From assembly GCA_965656875.1 (NCBI GenBank), contig CBFHMJ010000038.1:62001-126000 (forward strand): a DNA stretch of 64,000 bases. The letters are read 5' to 3'. Every line of letters starts with the position of its first letter. The stretch's first letter is position 1. The notes under the pieces are model-generated. The model was not told where the DNA came from and did no database searches. It saw only the letters and a list, made by a program, of their open reading frames with translations. This document shows positions 1 to 8,125 of the stretch, piece after piece. Origin of the DNA: CBFHMJ01 sp965656875 (GTDB taxonomy: Bacteria; Pseudomonadota; Gammaproteobacteria; Enterobacterales; Alteromonadaceae). Position numbers and translations under genes: made by a program.

Positions 1-1031
1 AAGATGAAATAGCAGCCGTTGGTATTGCTATCGGCGCAAGCTGGAACGGTGCCCGCTCATTTACTGCGACTTCTGGCCCGGGTGTTTCACTCATGACTGA
101 ATTTATCGGTCTTGCTTACTTCGCTGAAGTGCCTCTGGTACTCATGAATATCCAACGTGCAGGCCCTTCAACCGGTATGCCTACACGCACGCAACAATCC
201 GACGTTCTTGCATGTGCTTACGGCTCTCATGGCGATACCAAACATGTGATGCTGTTCCCATCCAGTCCGGCAGAATGTTTTGAAATGAGTGCTGAATCAT
301 TTGAACTGGCAGAACAATTACAAACGCCAATCATGTTGATGAGCGACCTTGACCTTGGGATGAATGATCACCTGAGTGAACCTTTGTTCTGGGACGATGC
401 AAAAGAATATGACCGGGGTAAGGTGTTATCCGCTGAAGATCTGGATCGAATTGAAAAATTCGGGCGTTATCTTGATGTTGATGGCGATGGCATCTGTTAC
501 CGCACATTACCAGGTACTCACCCTGAAAAAGGTTCATTCTTTACTCGAGGCACATCCAGAAATGAATTCGCGGTCTACACCGAAAAAGGTGAAGAATATG
601 AGCGAAACATGATTCGCCTGCTTCGCAAATTTGCAACCGCAGCAGAAATGGTTCCGGCACCAGAAATCACCTCACAGGCTAAACCTGCGCCAGTTGGCTT
701 GATTTACTACGGTACAACCGATCAGGCAATTACTGAAACTGTTGATATGTTGCATGAGCAAGGTCTGCAAGTAGATACCATGCGTATCAAAGCATTCCCT
801 TTCAATAACCAGGTCAACACCTTTATCGACGAACATAAGCATGTCTTTGTTATCGAACAAAACCGCGATGCCCAGATGAAAACCCTTATCGTGAATGAAC
901 TCAGTATTGCTCCGGCAAGACTGCAATCTATTCTTCATTATGACGGTTATCCCATCACCGCAAACACCATCGTAGATAACGTTAATCAATGGCTTAATTC
1001 GCAAACCAGTAGTGAAGCAGGTGTCGCATGA
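1..1031 (+). CDS. korA: 2-oxoacid:ferredoxin oxidoreductase alpha subunit (5' end outside window)
   Basis: The reading frame is open from the window edge (first complete codon at base 3), so the N-terminus is missing; an ATG at 93 is internal. The protein is the pyrimidine-binding/alpha part of a CoA-dependent 2-oxoacid oxidoreductase, which with the beta subunit oxidises 2-oxoglutarate or a related 2-oxoacid and passes electrons to ferredoxin. The visible part contains the family block GASWNGARSFTATSGPGVSL followed by EFIGLAYFAEVPLVLMNIQRAGPSTGMPT, split here for length only. In this family the alpha chain often carries a fused gamma domain at the N-terminus, which would lie outside the window. 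It overlaps the beta gene by four bases (ATGA), which implies translational coupling. The exact 2-oxoacid cannot be read from sequence. Confidence 0.9.
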   Translation, partial: DEIAAVGIAIGASWNGARSFTATSGPGVSLMTEFIGLAYFAEVPLVLMNIQRAGPSTGMPTRTQQSDVLACAYGSHGDTKHVMLFPSSPAECFEMSAESFELAEQLQTPIMLMSDLDLGMNDHLSEPLFWDDAKEYDRGKVLSAEDLDRIEKFGRYLDVDGDGICYRTLPGTHPEKGSFFTRGTSRNEFAVYTEKGEEYERNMIRLLRKFATAAEMVPAPEITSQAKPAPVGLIYYGTTDQAITETVDMLHEQGLQVDTMRIKAFPFNNQVNTFIDEHKHVFVIEQNRDAQMKTLIVNELSIAPARLQSILHYDGYPITANTIVDNVNQWLNSQTSSEAGVA

Positions 1032-2083
1032 GTTTCGTAAAATCAAAATTTCAACATCCAAGACTACCCGTTAACGATCTGGGTCTGACTTACCGCGATT
1101 ACGAAGGTAGTTTATCCACGTTATGTGCAGGTTGTGGTCATGACATGATCGGTTCTGCCGTCGTTCAGGCCTGTACTGAACTTTCGTTACCACCGCACGA
1201 AATCGTTAAAGTGTCCGGTATTGGCTGTTCTTCAAAAGCGCCGAACTATTTCCTGAATCGCGCTCATGGCTTTAACTCTGTACATGGACGGATGCCATCC
1301 GTTGCGACAGGAGCGAATATGGCAAACCGAAATCTGAAGTACATTGGTATGTCAGGCGATGGAGATAGCGCATCTATTGGTCTAGGCCAGTTTGCCCACG
1401 TCGTAAGGCGCAGACTGAACATGCTGTACATGGTTGCTAATAATGGCGTTTATGGTCTGACTAAAGGCCAGACATCAGCAACGGCACATCATGGTTCGAA
1501 AACCAAAAAAGGCGAAGTGAATCCATTTGAAGAAATCGATCTATGCGTCATGGCACTACAACTCGGAGCCAGCTTTGTCGCAAGAAGCTTTTCTGGTGAT
1601 AAACAACAACTGGTTTCGTTATTAAAAGCTGCATTGAGTCATCAAGGTTTTGCATTTATCGATATCATCTCCCCTTGTGTCACCTTCAATAATCATAACG
1701 ATTCACCTCACAGTTATGATTATGTTTATGACCATGTCCAAACGGCTGGTGTGACCGACTATGTGCCGGTCAAGGAAGAAATTATTGCAGCACAACCTGA
1801 AGATGGTAGCGTTCAGGAAATCTGTTTACATGATGGTTCAGTGATCAAAGTAAACACCACAGGTTCAGATTATGATCCGCAAAATCGTTATAAAGCGCTG
1901 GAAGCAATAGAGACTCACAATCAAAAAGGTCAGATTTTGACTGGATTGTTATACATCGACCCTCAGGCTGAGGAATATCACGAGATTAATCAAACCACTC
2001 ACACACCACTTAACAAGCTCAACGCCGACGTTCTGTGTCCGGGCAGTAAAGCATTGAAAAACATCAATGCAGGATTCAGATAA
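1028..2083 (+). CDS. korB: 2-oxoacid:ferredoxin oxidoreductase beta subunit
   Basis: This is the thiamine-pyrophosphate-binding beta chain, partner of the upstream alpha subunit. Near the N-terminus it has LCAGCGHDMIGSAVVQA, then a VSGIGCSSKAPNYF stretch, and the TPP/Mg motif as GDGDSASIGLGQF with the downstream NNGVYGLTKGQTSATA. Cysteines in CAGCGH and IGCSS are typical Fe-S ligands of the family. Its length of 351 residues is normal for KorB-type subunits. The start ATG lies inside the stop of korA and is preceded by AGGTG. The pair forms a two-gene operon that ends at a hairpin about 20 bases downstream. Confidence 0.92.
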   Translation: MSFVKSKFQHPRLPVNDLGLTYRDYEGSLSTLCAGCGHDMIGSAVVQACTELSLPPHEIVKVSGIGCSSKAPNYFLNRAHGFNSVHGRMPSVATGANMANRNLKYIGMSGDGDSASIGLGQFAHVVRRRLNMLYMVANNGVYGLTKGQTSATAHHGSKTKKGEVNPFEEIDLCVMALQLGASFVARSFSGDKQQLVSLLKAALSHQGFAFIDIISPCVTFNNHNDSPHSYDYVYDHVQTAGVTDYVPVKEEIIAAQPEDGSVQEICLHDGSVIKVNTTGSDYDPQNRYKALEAIETHNQKGQILTGLLYIDPQAEEYHEINQTTHTPLNKLNADVLCPGSKALKNINAGFR

Positions 2084-2099
2084 ACTGGTAACACCCTCA

Positions 2100-2127
2100 A
2101 CTGAGTCTGGCACTTGTCAGACTCAGT
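2100..2127 (+). terminator. Hairpin after korAB
   Basis: ACTGAGTCTG (2100-2109) pairs perfectly with CAGACTCAGT (2118-2127) around an eight-base loop, 17 bases after the korB stop. There is no U-tract behind it, so it may be an RNA 3'-end stabiliser or a weak terminator rather than a classic intrinsic terminator. Confidence 0.55.
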
Positions 2128-2249
2128 ATCTTACCTATGTCTGTGAAAATATTCTGTCTCTTCTTTGGATTCGTCCACTATATTCCATTGCAGATTCTTC
2201 TCTCCAGTGCTAAAACTTGCAAGTCACAACAAAAATAAAGGTACAAACA

Positions 2250-2639
2250 ATGAGTGATTTAAATACGTTGCACAACCGGGTTGTCTGGTTCGATATTGCA
2301 GTAAATGATTTAAAACGCGCCACTCAGTTTTATGCCAAAGTTCTTGGTATTGCAGTACATGTAGAATCACATGAAGGATTCGAATTCGCGGTGTTAGATC
2401 ACACGGAAGGAAACGGTGGCTGCCTGGTGCCGACAGACGATCCCATCAACACAAACAATGCTGTATTACTTTATTTAAATGTAGATGGTCGTATTGAAGA
2501 AGCTGTTTCTCAGGTTGTTGAATGGGGCGGTGAAATTCTGGAGCCCATTCATGCGATAGGCCCTTACGGTAAACGAGCCATCATAATAGACAGTGAAGGC
2601 AATCGTGTCGCTTTACATACCACCAATGACAGTCAGTAA
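2250..2639 (+). CDS. VOC-superfamily (glyoxalase/bleomycin-resistance fold) protein
   Basis: This 129-residue single-domain protein belongs to the vicinal oxygen chelate fold. It shows the typical opening VWFDIAVNDLKRATQFYAKVLGI and the closing pattern GPYGKRAIIIDSEGNRVALHT, which form the two beta-alpha-beta-beta-beta modules. Members bind a divalent metal or act as small-molecule binding proteins, and the substrate is not predictable. The ATG at 2250 is preferred over one at 2217 because AAAGG lies about ten bases upstream of it and because the extra 11 residues do not resemble the fold. It stands alone, followed by a bidirectional terminator shared with cysQ. Confidence 0.85.
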   Translation: MSDLNTLHNRVVWFDIAVNDLKRATQFYAKVLGIAVHVESHEGFEFAVLDHTEGNGGCLVPTDDPINTNNAVLLYLNVDGRIEEAVSQVVEWGGEILEPIHAIGPYGKRAIIIDSEGNRVALHTTNDSQ

Positions 2640-2662
2640 CGATGCAATCATGATAAAAACAA

Positions 2663-2692
2663 AAAACGGGCGATGATAAATTCGCCCGTTTT
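2663..2692. terminator. Bidirectional intrinsic terminator between VOC gene and cysQ
   Basis: AAAACGGGCGA (2663-2673) pairs with TCGCCCGTTTT (2682-2692) around an eight-base loop. Runs of A on the left and T on the right give a U-tract in either direction, which suits the convergent genes. Confidence 0.85.
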
Positions 2693-2712
2693 CAGGTCGC
2701 TCTGATAAGAAA

Positions 2713-3528
2713 CTACAGTTTTCGGCTTGTTGTGTGTGGTTTAATCATCGACTCCCAGTCAATAGTCTGGTCACCTAACGCCATGAAATCGGGATTACCC
2801 AGCGTTTCTCTACGGTTGTAACTCAATGATTTAAATTCACTATCTATAATTTTTCCACCCGCTTCTTCTACAATCACATGCGAAGCTCCGGTGTCCCATT
2901 CACCAGTAGGCCCGACACGTAAATAGCAGTCAGCTTTACCTTCTGCGACGAAGCAATTTTTTAGTGAACAGCTGCCCAGTTGAATGAATGATAATTCCAC
3001 ATCATCATTGATGTATTGAGTAACCAACTCTCGCTTTTGTACGCGACTAACGGCCACTCGAAAATCTTTAATATGTCTGGCCACTGAAATTTGTACCGTG
3101 CCCTTTGGACATTGCTTGAATGCGCCCTGCCCCTTAGTCGCAAAATACGTTACATCCTGTGTCGGCCAGTAAATAACGCCTAATACAGGCCAGCCATTCT
3201 CAACCAAAGCAATATTGACAGCAAAATCACCTGATTTAGCAATAAATTCCTGCGTGCCATCTAATGGATCAAGTAACCAGTAACGTTGCCACTGTTTGCG
3301 TTCTGCCAGAGAGGATGCTGGCGTCTCTTCAGAAATCACCGGTATATCCGGCGTCAGTGATTTAAGTCCGTTCATTAATACTTCGTTCGATACATAATCG
3401 GCCGATGTCACGGGTGAGGTGTCATCTTTCGTGTACTGTTCGAACTGTCCATTATTGTAAATAGCTAAAATGGCCTGGCCAGCCGTTCTTGCTAATCGCT
3501 TTACATCTTCCAGGTAATTTTCAGGCAT
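2713..3528 (-). CDS. cysQ: 3'(2'),5'-bisphosphate nucleotidase
   Basis: This 271-residue enzyme of the inositol monophosphatase superfamily dephosphorylates PAP/PAPS-type nucleotides and so recycles the by-product of sulfate activation. The metal-binding motifs are clear: ISEETPASS, then WLLDPLDGTQEFI in the middle, and GEWDTGASHVIVEEAGG near the C-terminus. The start ATG follows AGGAGA at good spacing. It lies 61 bases downstream of nudE on the same strand, and the cysQ-nudE / yrfG neighbourhood is a common gammaproteobacterial block that supports the assignment over a generic inositol phosphatase. Confidence 0.93.
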   Translation of the reverse strand: MPENYLEDVKRLARTAGQAILAIYNNGQFEQYTKDDTSPVTSADYVSNEVLMNGLKSLTPDIPVISEETPASSLAERKQWQRYWLLDPLDGTQEFIAKSGDFAVNIALVENGWPVLGVIYWPTQDVTYFATKGQGAFKQCPKGTVQISVARHIKDFRVAVSRVQKRELVTQYINDDVELSFIQLGSCSLKNCFVAEGKADCYLRVGPTGEWDTGASHVIVEEAGGKIIDSEFKSLSYNRRETLGNPDFMALGDQTIDWESMIKPHTTSRKL

Positions 3529-3589
3529 AGTTCTCCTGCCGTTGATTAAACTGCTTTCAACCTGTCTTGCTAATGCGATCCTACATCAA

Positions 3590-4207
3590 CTACAGGTTAT
3601 CGTTGCGTGACTTTGCAAGCCACTCTCGGGCCAGAAACAAGGCACTTACACTGCGGGATTCCGTAAAATCTTCCCGCACAAGCAATGACTCAAAATCATC
3701 CAGTCGCCAACGAACGACTTCCAACTCTTCCGGCTCATCGCCTTCCAGTCTTTCAGGATATAAATCACGAGCAAACAGAATGGTCATTTTTGCATTGAAA
3801 AAACCAGGCGCCAAAGACACAACTTTTAGAGGAACCAGTTCGTTCGCGCCAAAACCTATTTCTTCTTTTAATTCCCGGTTTGCAGCATCAAGCACACTTT
3901 CACCCGGATCAATCAGCCCCTTTGGAAAGCCTAGTTGATAATCGTGAGTTCCTGCCGAATATTCCTTAATTAATAACATCGTATTGTCATCAATCATTGG
4001 AACTACCAACACAGCACCCCGACCACCACCTTTAATCCGCTCATAGACACGATCTTCACCGTTAGAGAAGGTTAAATGAATTTGCTCTACATTAAATAGT
4101 CGGCTCTGTGCAACAATTTCACTTTGCGTGATAATCGGCAGCTTTTTACTGTCTTTATTGTCACCCATACTATTGATTTTGATATTATTGGCCGTAAAGA
4201 ATTTCAT
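3590..4207 (-). CDS. nudE: ADP-compounds hydrolase NudE (Nudix)
   Basis: This 205-residue Nudix hydrolase cleaves ADP-ribose, NADH, Ap3A and similar ADP-linked compounds. The Nudix box is intact: a Gly-start LIDPGESVLDAANRELKEEIGF matches GX5EX7REUXEEXGU. The protein also has the GGGRGAVLVVP strand typical of NudE. The start at 4207 has AAGG about nine bases upstream; a second Met at codon 14 is possible but has no such site. It is transcribed divergently from yrfG with 70 bases between them and probably together with cysQ. Confidence 0.92.
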   Translation of the reverse strand: MKFFTANNIKINSMGDNKDSKKLPIITQSEIVAQSRLFNVEQIHLTFSNGEDRVYERIKGGGRGAVLVVPMIDDNTMLLIKEYSAGTHDYQLGFPKGLIDPGESVLDAANRELKEEIGFGANELVPLKVVSLAPGFFNAKMTILFARDLYPERLEGDEPEELEVVRWRLDDFESLLVREDFTESRSVSALFLAREWLAKSRNDNL

Positions 4208-4277
4208 GATAAACCTTATTTGTCCTATTTAAAACGGCAAAGGCACACACGGGTCCACCACTGGAGATATTTTTCCT

Positions 4278-4955
4278 ATGAACAAACCAGACTGGTCACA
4301 AATCGATACTGTCCTGTTAGATATGGATGGCACACTACTGGACCTGCACTACGATAATCACTTTTGGATGGAATATCTTCCAGAGCGCTATGCTGAACAT
4401 TTTCAACTTCCACAGGAAGAAGCTCGGGATATTTTGAATCAGGAATATGAAAAAGTTCACGGCACCATTAGCTGGTACTGCCTTGATTACTGGGCTGATA
4501 CCTTAAAGCTACCAATTACTGAAATGAAACGAGAAGTGCAGCATCTAATCAGTATGCGGGAAGATGTACCACCATTCTTGTCAGCATTAAAACAAAGTGG
4601 CCGCCAGGTTGCCTTAGTCACCAATGCTCACCCGGGCAGTCTTTCGTTGAAACTTGAACACACTGCACTGGGCAGTTATCTGGATACCATGATCTCGGTT
4701 CATGAATATGGCGTTTCTAAGGAATCACCTGAATTATGGCGACATGTTCATCAACGCCTTAAATTTGACCCCGCACGAACATTATTTATTGATGACAGTC
4801 TTCGTATACTGACAGTCGCTCAAAAATTTGGTATCAAATGGTTATCCGCAGTATTACAACCAGACAGTAAAAAGCCGAACGTTGATACTGACCCTTTTTT
4901 TGCTGTTGACGATTACCGCTGTTTCATTGATGATATTCTTAAATATCAAGCGTAA
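4278..4955 (+). CDS. yrfG: GMP/IMP 5'-nucleotidase of the HAD superfamily
   Basis: This 225-residue haloacid-dehalogenase-type phosphatase resembles E. coli YrfG, which removes phosphate from purine nucleotides. HAD motif I is VLLDMDGTLLDLHYDNHFW, motif II is VALVTNAHPGS, and motifs III/IV appear as SKESPELW and TLFIDDSLRIL. The long DLHYDNHFW extension after motif I is characteristic of this subfamily. The gene is divergent from nudE, matching the conserved neighbourhood. GGAG lies about ten bases before the ATG. Confidence 0.9.
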   Translation: MNKPDWSQIDTVLLDMDGTLLDLHYDNHFWMEYLPERYAEHFQLPQEEARDILNQEYEKVHGTISWYCLDYWADTLKLPITEMKREVQHLISMREDVPPFLSALKQSGRQVALVTNAHPGSLSLKLEHTALGSYLDTMISVHEYGVSKESPELWRHVHQRLKFDPARTLFIDDSLRILTVAQKFGIKWLSAVLQPDSKKPNVDTDPFFAVDDYRCFIDDILKYQA

Positions 4956-5096
4956 ATTACGCCAACGCCTCTATTGAGTGTTCAAAAGTAGTTCCTAAAG
5001 GAATCAGGGATGATTCTCCATAACCTCCTCTTCACTATCTTCTCGTAAATTCTTACAAGTTCCTTTTTAGAGTCCATTGAAAACAGGAACTATTCC

Positions 5097-5123
5097 GGGT
5101 AATATCGCCTCGATTTTTTACCC
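5097..5123. promoter_or_regulatory. Inverted repeat in the leader of the TonB receptor gene
   Basis: GGGTAA (5097-5102) and TTACCC (5118-5123) form a spaced dyad just before the ribosome-binding site TGAGGA (5128-5133) of the receptor gene. It could be an operator or a leader hairpin. It does not look like a Fur box or a known riboswitch. Confidence 0.3.
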
Positions 5124-5140
5124 ATATTGAGGACTTATGC

Positions 5141-7204
5141 ATGACAAAGGACAAATATTTACTCTCTTGTATTCCCTTACTTTCTCCTTTCTTCGCTATC
5201 GCAGACGACGATAGTTTTCCTGAAGTTATTGTAGTTACCGCAGACCGGGTAGAAGTTAATCAAATGAACAGCCCCTGGGCCAGTATTCAGATTGATGAAA
5301 CCATGCTGGAACGAAAGCAATATCGTAGTACCGTAGATGCATTACGCGATGTTTCTGGCGTCATGGTGCAAAAGACGGGTTATGGTCAGGGTTCTCCTTA
5401 CATTCGGGGTTTCACTGGTTATCGAACCCTGTTCATGTTCGACGGTATAAAGCTGAATAATTCAATATTTCGTGATGGACCGAATCAGTACTGGTCTACT
5501 ATTGATATGTTCTCAGTTAATCATTTTGAAGTTGTTAAAGGTGCAGGTTCTACACTTTATGGTTCAGATGCTATTGGTGGGACCGTACAGGCGTTCAGCA
5601 ATGGATTAACACTGGACACCACAACACAAGGCTCCCTCATTTACCGGGGAGCAACAGGTGAAAGTTCTAATATCGTTCGCGCTCAGGGTCAAACTGCAAT
5701 TGCTGACCATTCAGCGCTGTCTTTGGGTATTACAGCAAAACATTTTGGCGATGTTGAAGCTGGCAGCCCAACCAATACACAACACAATACGGGCTACGAC
5801 GAATACAACGTTGATGCAAAATGGTTGTGGCAAATCAATAACGACTGGTCACTCACCAGCGCCTTCTTTTCAACCCGGCAATTAGACGTTCCACGTACTC
5901 ATAAGACCAACGCAGGTATCAGCTTTAGTGGAACAACTGTCGGCAACGAATTACGACGCGACCTTGATCAAAAACGTCAACTTGCATACACCCGCTTATC
6001 GGGGATTAACCCATTTGCCGGTGTTGATAGCATGGATCTTACATTCTCATGGCACCGTCAGGAGGAATTCAGAGATCGACTACGCACCAATGATCGACAC
6101 GATCAGCAAGGTATTGATGTTGATACGCTTGGCTTACAAGCTCGATTCGTCAGCCAGTGGAATGAGACTTCACTGGTCTGGGGCTACGATGGCTATTTCG
6201 ATTCAATAGACAGCTATTCGTCTAAAAGCGATATTCAGGGTCCGGTAGCAGATGATGCCGATTACGACTGGCACGGATTGTATGTTCAGTCGAAAACACC
6301 ATTAAACGACAATTTGAGCCTGGATGCCGGTGTTCGGTTTAATTACACTGAGCTGGATGCCGACAGCGTTAAAGACCCATTATCAGGTGATAAAATCTCC
6401 GTCAGCGACGACTGGTCAGCCTTTGTTGCTAACATTAAACTGAACTACCTGAGCGACGATCAAAAACGCCAGTACTTCGCAGGCGTGTCACAAAGCTTCC
6501 GGGCACCGAATTTGTCTGACATGACACGCTTTGACAGCGCAAGAAGTAATGAATTCGAAATTCCTTCAACTGATCTTGATCCTGAAGACTTCATCACAAT
6601 TGATGCCGGTTTCCGTTTCCGTGGCGATCAGGTAAGCATTGATTTCTCAACTTATTACACCTTTGTTGACGATCAGATCCAACGCTTTCCTACTGGCAAT
6701 CTGAACGAAGATGGTGAATTCGAGATTACCAAAGATAACGTCGGTGATGGCTATGTTGCAGGCGCAGAATTCGATATTGCCTACAAGCTTACTGAAACCC
6801 TGACAGTAGGTGCTAAAACGGCCTGGTTAACTGGTAAAGTTGATAACTATATCGATCCTGATCAACCGGTTGAGCGTGAATACATCAGTCGCTTAATGCC
6901 GCTAACGGGCCAACTTTCGGTCTTGTGGGAACCTTCATCAGACTGGTGGCTTGAAGCACAATGGATGGGTGCAAAACGTGCAGATAAACTATCGACTCGT
7001 GACCAGGGTGATACACAGCGGATTCCGCCTGGTGGAACGCCCGGCTACGGACTGATCAATCTTCGCGGTGGCTATCGCTTTAACGATCAATTCACCCTCA
7101 ATCTGGCCTTTGAAAACATGTTTGATAAGAATTACCGGGTGCATGGCTCAGGACAAAATGAAGTCGGTCAGAATCTCGTGGTTAGTTTAATCGCATCATT
7201 CTAA
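5141..7204 (+). CDS. TonB-dependent outer-membrane receptor
   Basis: This 687-residue protein imports a scarce ligand across the outer membrane using TonB energy. It has a short signal peptide ending near AIADD, and a TonB-box-like EVIVVTADR at about residue 30. The plug domain contains DALRDVSGVMVQKTGYGQ, SPYIRGFTGYRTLFMFDGI and KGAGSTLYGSDAIGGTV. A long beta-barrel domain ends in VVSLIASF, with the terminal Phe typical of outer-membrane barrels. The start has TGAGGA seven bases upstream. No siderophore, heme or vitamin B12 genes are next to it, so the ligand is unknown. It is a single-gene unit closed by a strong hairpin. Confidence 0.92.
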   Translation: MTKDKYLLSCIPLLSPFFAIADDDSFPEVIVVTADRVEVNQMNSPWASIQIDETMLERKQYRSTVDALRDVSGVMVQKTGYGQGSPYIRGFTGYRTLFMFDGIKLNNSIFRDGPNQYWSTIDMFSVNHFEVVKGAGSTLYGSDAIGGTVQAFSNGLTLDTTTQGSLIYRGATGESSNIVRAQGQTAIADHSALSLGITAKHFGDVEAGSPTNTQHNTGYDEYNVDAKWLWQINNDWSLTSAFFSTRQLDVPRTHKTNAGISFSGTTVGNELRRDLDQKRQLAYTRLSGINPFAGVDSMDLTFSWHRQEEFRDRLRTNDRHDQQGIDVDTLGLQARFVSQWNETSLVWGYDGYFDSIDSYSSKSDIQGPVADDADYDWHGLYVQSKTPLNDNLSLDAGVRFNYTELDADSVKDPLSGDKISVSDDWSAFVANIKLNYLSDDQKRQYFAGVSQSFRAPNLSDMTRFDSARSNEFEIPSTDLDPEDFITIDAGFRFRGDQVSIDFSTYYTFVDDQIQRFPTGNLNEDGEFEITKDNVGDGYVAGAEFDIAYKLTETLTVGAKTAWLTGKVDNYIDPDQPVEREYISRLMPLTGQLSVLWEPSSDWWLEAQWMGAKRADKLSTRDQGDTQRIPPGGTPGYGLINLRGGYRFNDQFTLNLAFENMFDKNYRVHGSGQNEVGQNLVVSLIASF

Positions 7205-7231
7205 CCAAGTCGTTCGAATCCAGTCTCGTTA

Positions 7232-7257
7232 TGTGAGCCGAAGGTAGTCGGCTCACA
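7232..7257 (+). terminator. Terminator hairpin after the TonB receptor gene
   Basis: TGTGAGCCGA (7232-7241) pairs perfectly with TCGGCTCACA (7248-7257) across a six-base loop, followed by the pyrimidine-rich TTCTTTC. It sits 28 bases after the stop codon. Confidence 0.7.
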
Positions 7258-7292
7258 TTCTTTCATCAGAAAATATGTTCACGGAAGACACC

Positions 7293-7628
7293 ATGTTCAG
7301 TCCTCAAGCACCTTTCAGTACCACTTTTCTGTTCCAGCAATGGTTTGTTCAACAAACGTCTTCAGTGCAAGCCGATGTACAACAGGCGATATACAAACTT
7401 AAGACCCTGAAATCAGATGCACAGTCACCCGCACTGCAATGTAGCTCAATCACTTCTACCAACAACAAACCCATTATCTTATTTCACCGTTACAGCCCTG
7501 AATATCAACGCATTGTGCTGTGTCTTGGTCATATCAACCCATCAAAAAAGGCGCGTAGGCAACTTCATCCTGTCGCTCAACGCGCCTTTGATAACTGGTC
7601 AGCAGAGCAAACACTGCCCAGCCATTAA
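7293..7628 (+). CDS. Small protein of unknown function
   Basis: I do not recognise this 111-residue ORF. The ATG at 7293 is chosen because GGAAG (7283-7287) lies five bases upstream; an earlier ATG at 7275 has no such site. Codon use looks ordinary for the neighbourhood. The protein is Gln/Ser-rich, with FQQWFVQQTSSVQADVQQA near the N-terminus and no signal peptide or membrane segment. It converges on ilvN, overlapping its stop by four bases, and the likely ilv terminator (7544-7586) lies inside it. That double use of the DNA lowers confidence that it is a real gene. Confidence 0.45.
   Translation: MFSPQAPFSTTFLFQQWFVQQTSSVQADVQQAIYKLKTLKSDAQSPALQCSSITSTNNKPIILFHRYSPEYQRIVLCLGHINPSKKARRQLHPVAQRAFDNWSAEQTLPSH
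7544..7586 (-). terminator. Probable terminator of the ilv operon
   Basis: Read on the minus strand, GGCGCGT (7586-7580) pairs with ACGCGCC (7556-7550) and is followed directly by six Ts (7549-7544). It lies 39 to 81 bases beyond the ilvN stop. The 23-base loop is longer than usual. The structure overlaps the unknown ORF on the plus strand. Confidence 0.55.
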
Positions 7629-8125
7629 CTGGCTTTTAGTGCTTTTTCACCACGAGAAAGCCCAACAACACCTGAACGAACCACTTCAACGACTTCCGCC
7701 ATATTGCGCAAAGTTTGCAAAAAGGCATCCAGCTTTTCACCTGCGCCGATCAACTGAACAGTGTGTGTCTGGTGATTCATATCGACGATCTGACCACGAA
7801 ATACTTCACAACAGCGCTGAATGTCAGCCCTTCCAGCAGCGTCATCAGCATTGAGTTTTACCAACATCAATTCACGTTCAACGTATGCAGCTTCCGTCAG
7901 TTCAGTGACCTTTAACACGTCTACTAACTTGTTAACTTGCTTAAGGATTTGCTCGATCACTCGCTCATCTCCCCGAGTCTCAATCGTCATGCGGGATAAG
8001 CTGTGATCATCGGTTGGGGCAACCGTCAGGCTTTCGATGTTAAATGCTCGTTGAGAAAACAAGCCAACAATACGAGACAATGCACCGGGCTCATTTTCTA
8101 ACAGGATGGATAGTACACAACGCAT
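7625..8125 (-). CDS. ilvN: Acetolactate synthase small (regulatory) subunit
   Basis: This 166-residue subunit confers feedback control by valine on acetolactate synthase. The N-terminal ACT domain is evident as VLSILLENEPGALSRIVGLF and QRAFNIESLTVAPTDD, and a second regulatory domain follows from about residue 80 with ERELMLVKLNA. The ATG at 8125 shares one base with the ilvB stop (TAATG), a typical coupled start; an upstream in-frame start would lie inside ilvB and adds nothing. Its length agrees with IlvH/IlvN proteins of about 160 residues. It is the last gene of the ilv operon. Confidence 0.95.
   Translation of the reverse strand: MRCVLSILLENEPGALSRIVGLFSQRAFNIESLTVAPTDDHSLSRMTIETRGDERVIEQILKQVNKLVDVLKVTELTEAAYVERELMLVKLNADDAAGRADIQRCCEVFRGQIVDMNHQTHTVQLIGAGEKLDAFLQTLRNMAEVVEVVRSGVVGLSRGEKALKAS

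Noticed and set aside
7211..7221. GTTCGAATCC, a T-loop-like sequence after the TonB receptor gene, as a tRNA gene or att remnant
   Set aside because: No acceptor stem, D-arm or anticodon arm can be built around it, and no repeated copy or integrase is present.
7417..7854. 145-codon plus-strand frame overlapping ilvN and the small ORF
   Set aside because: It runs across two other reading frames, has no ribosome-binding site, and is antisense to the conserved ilvN.
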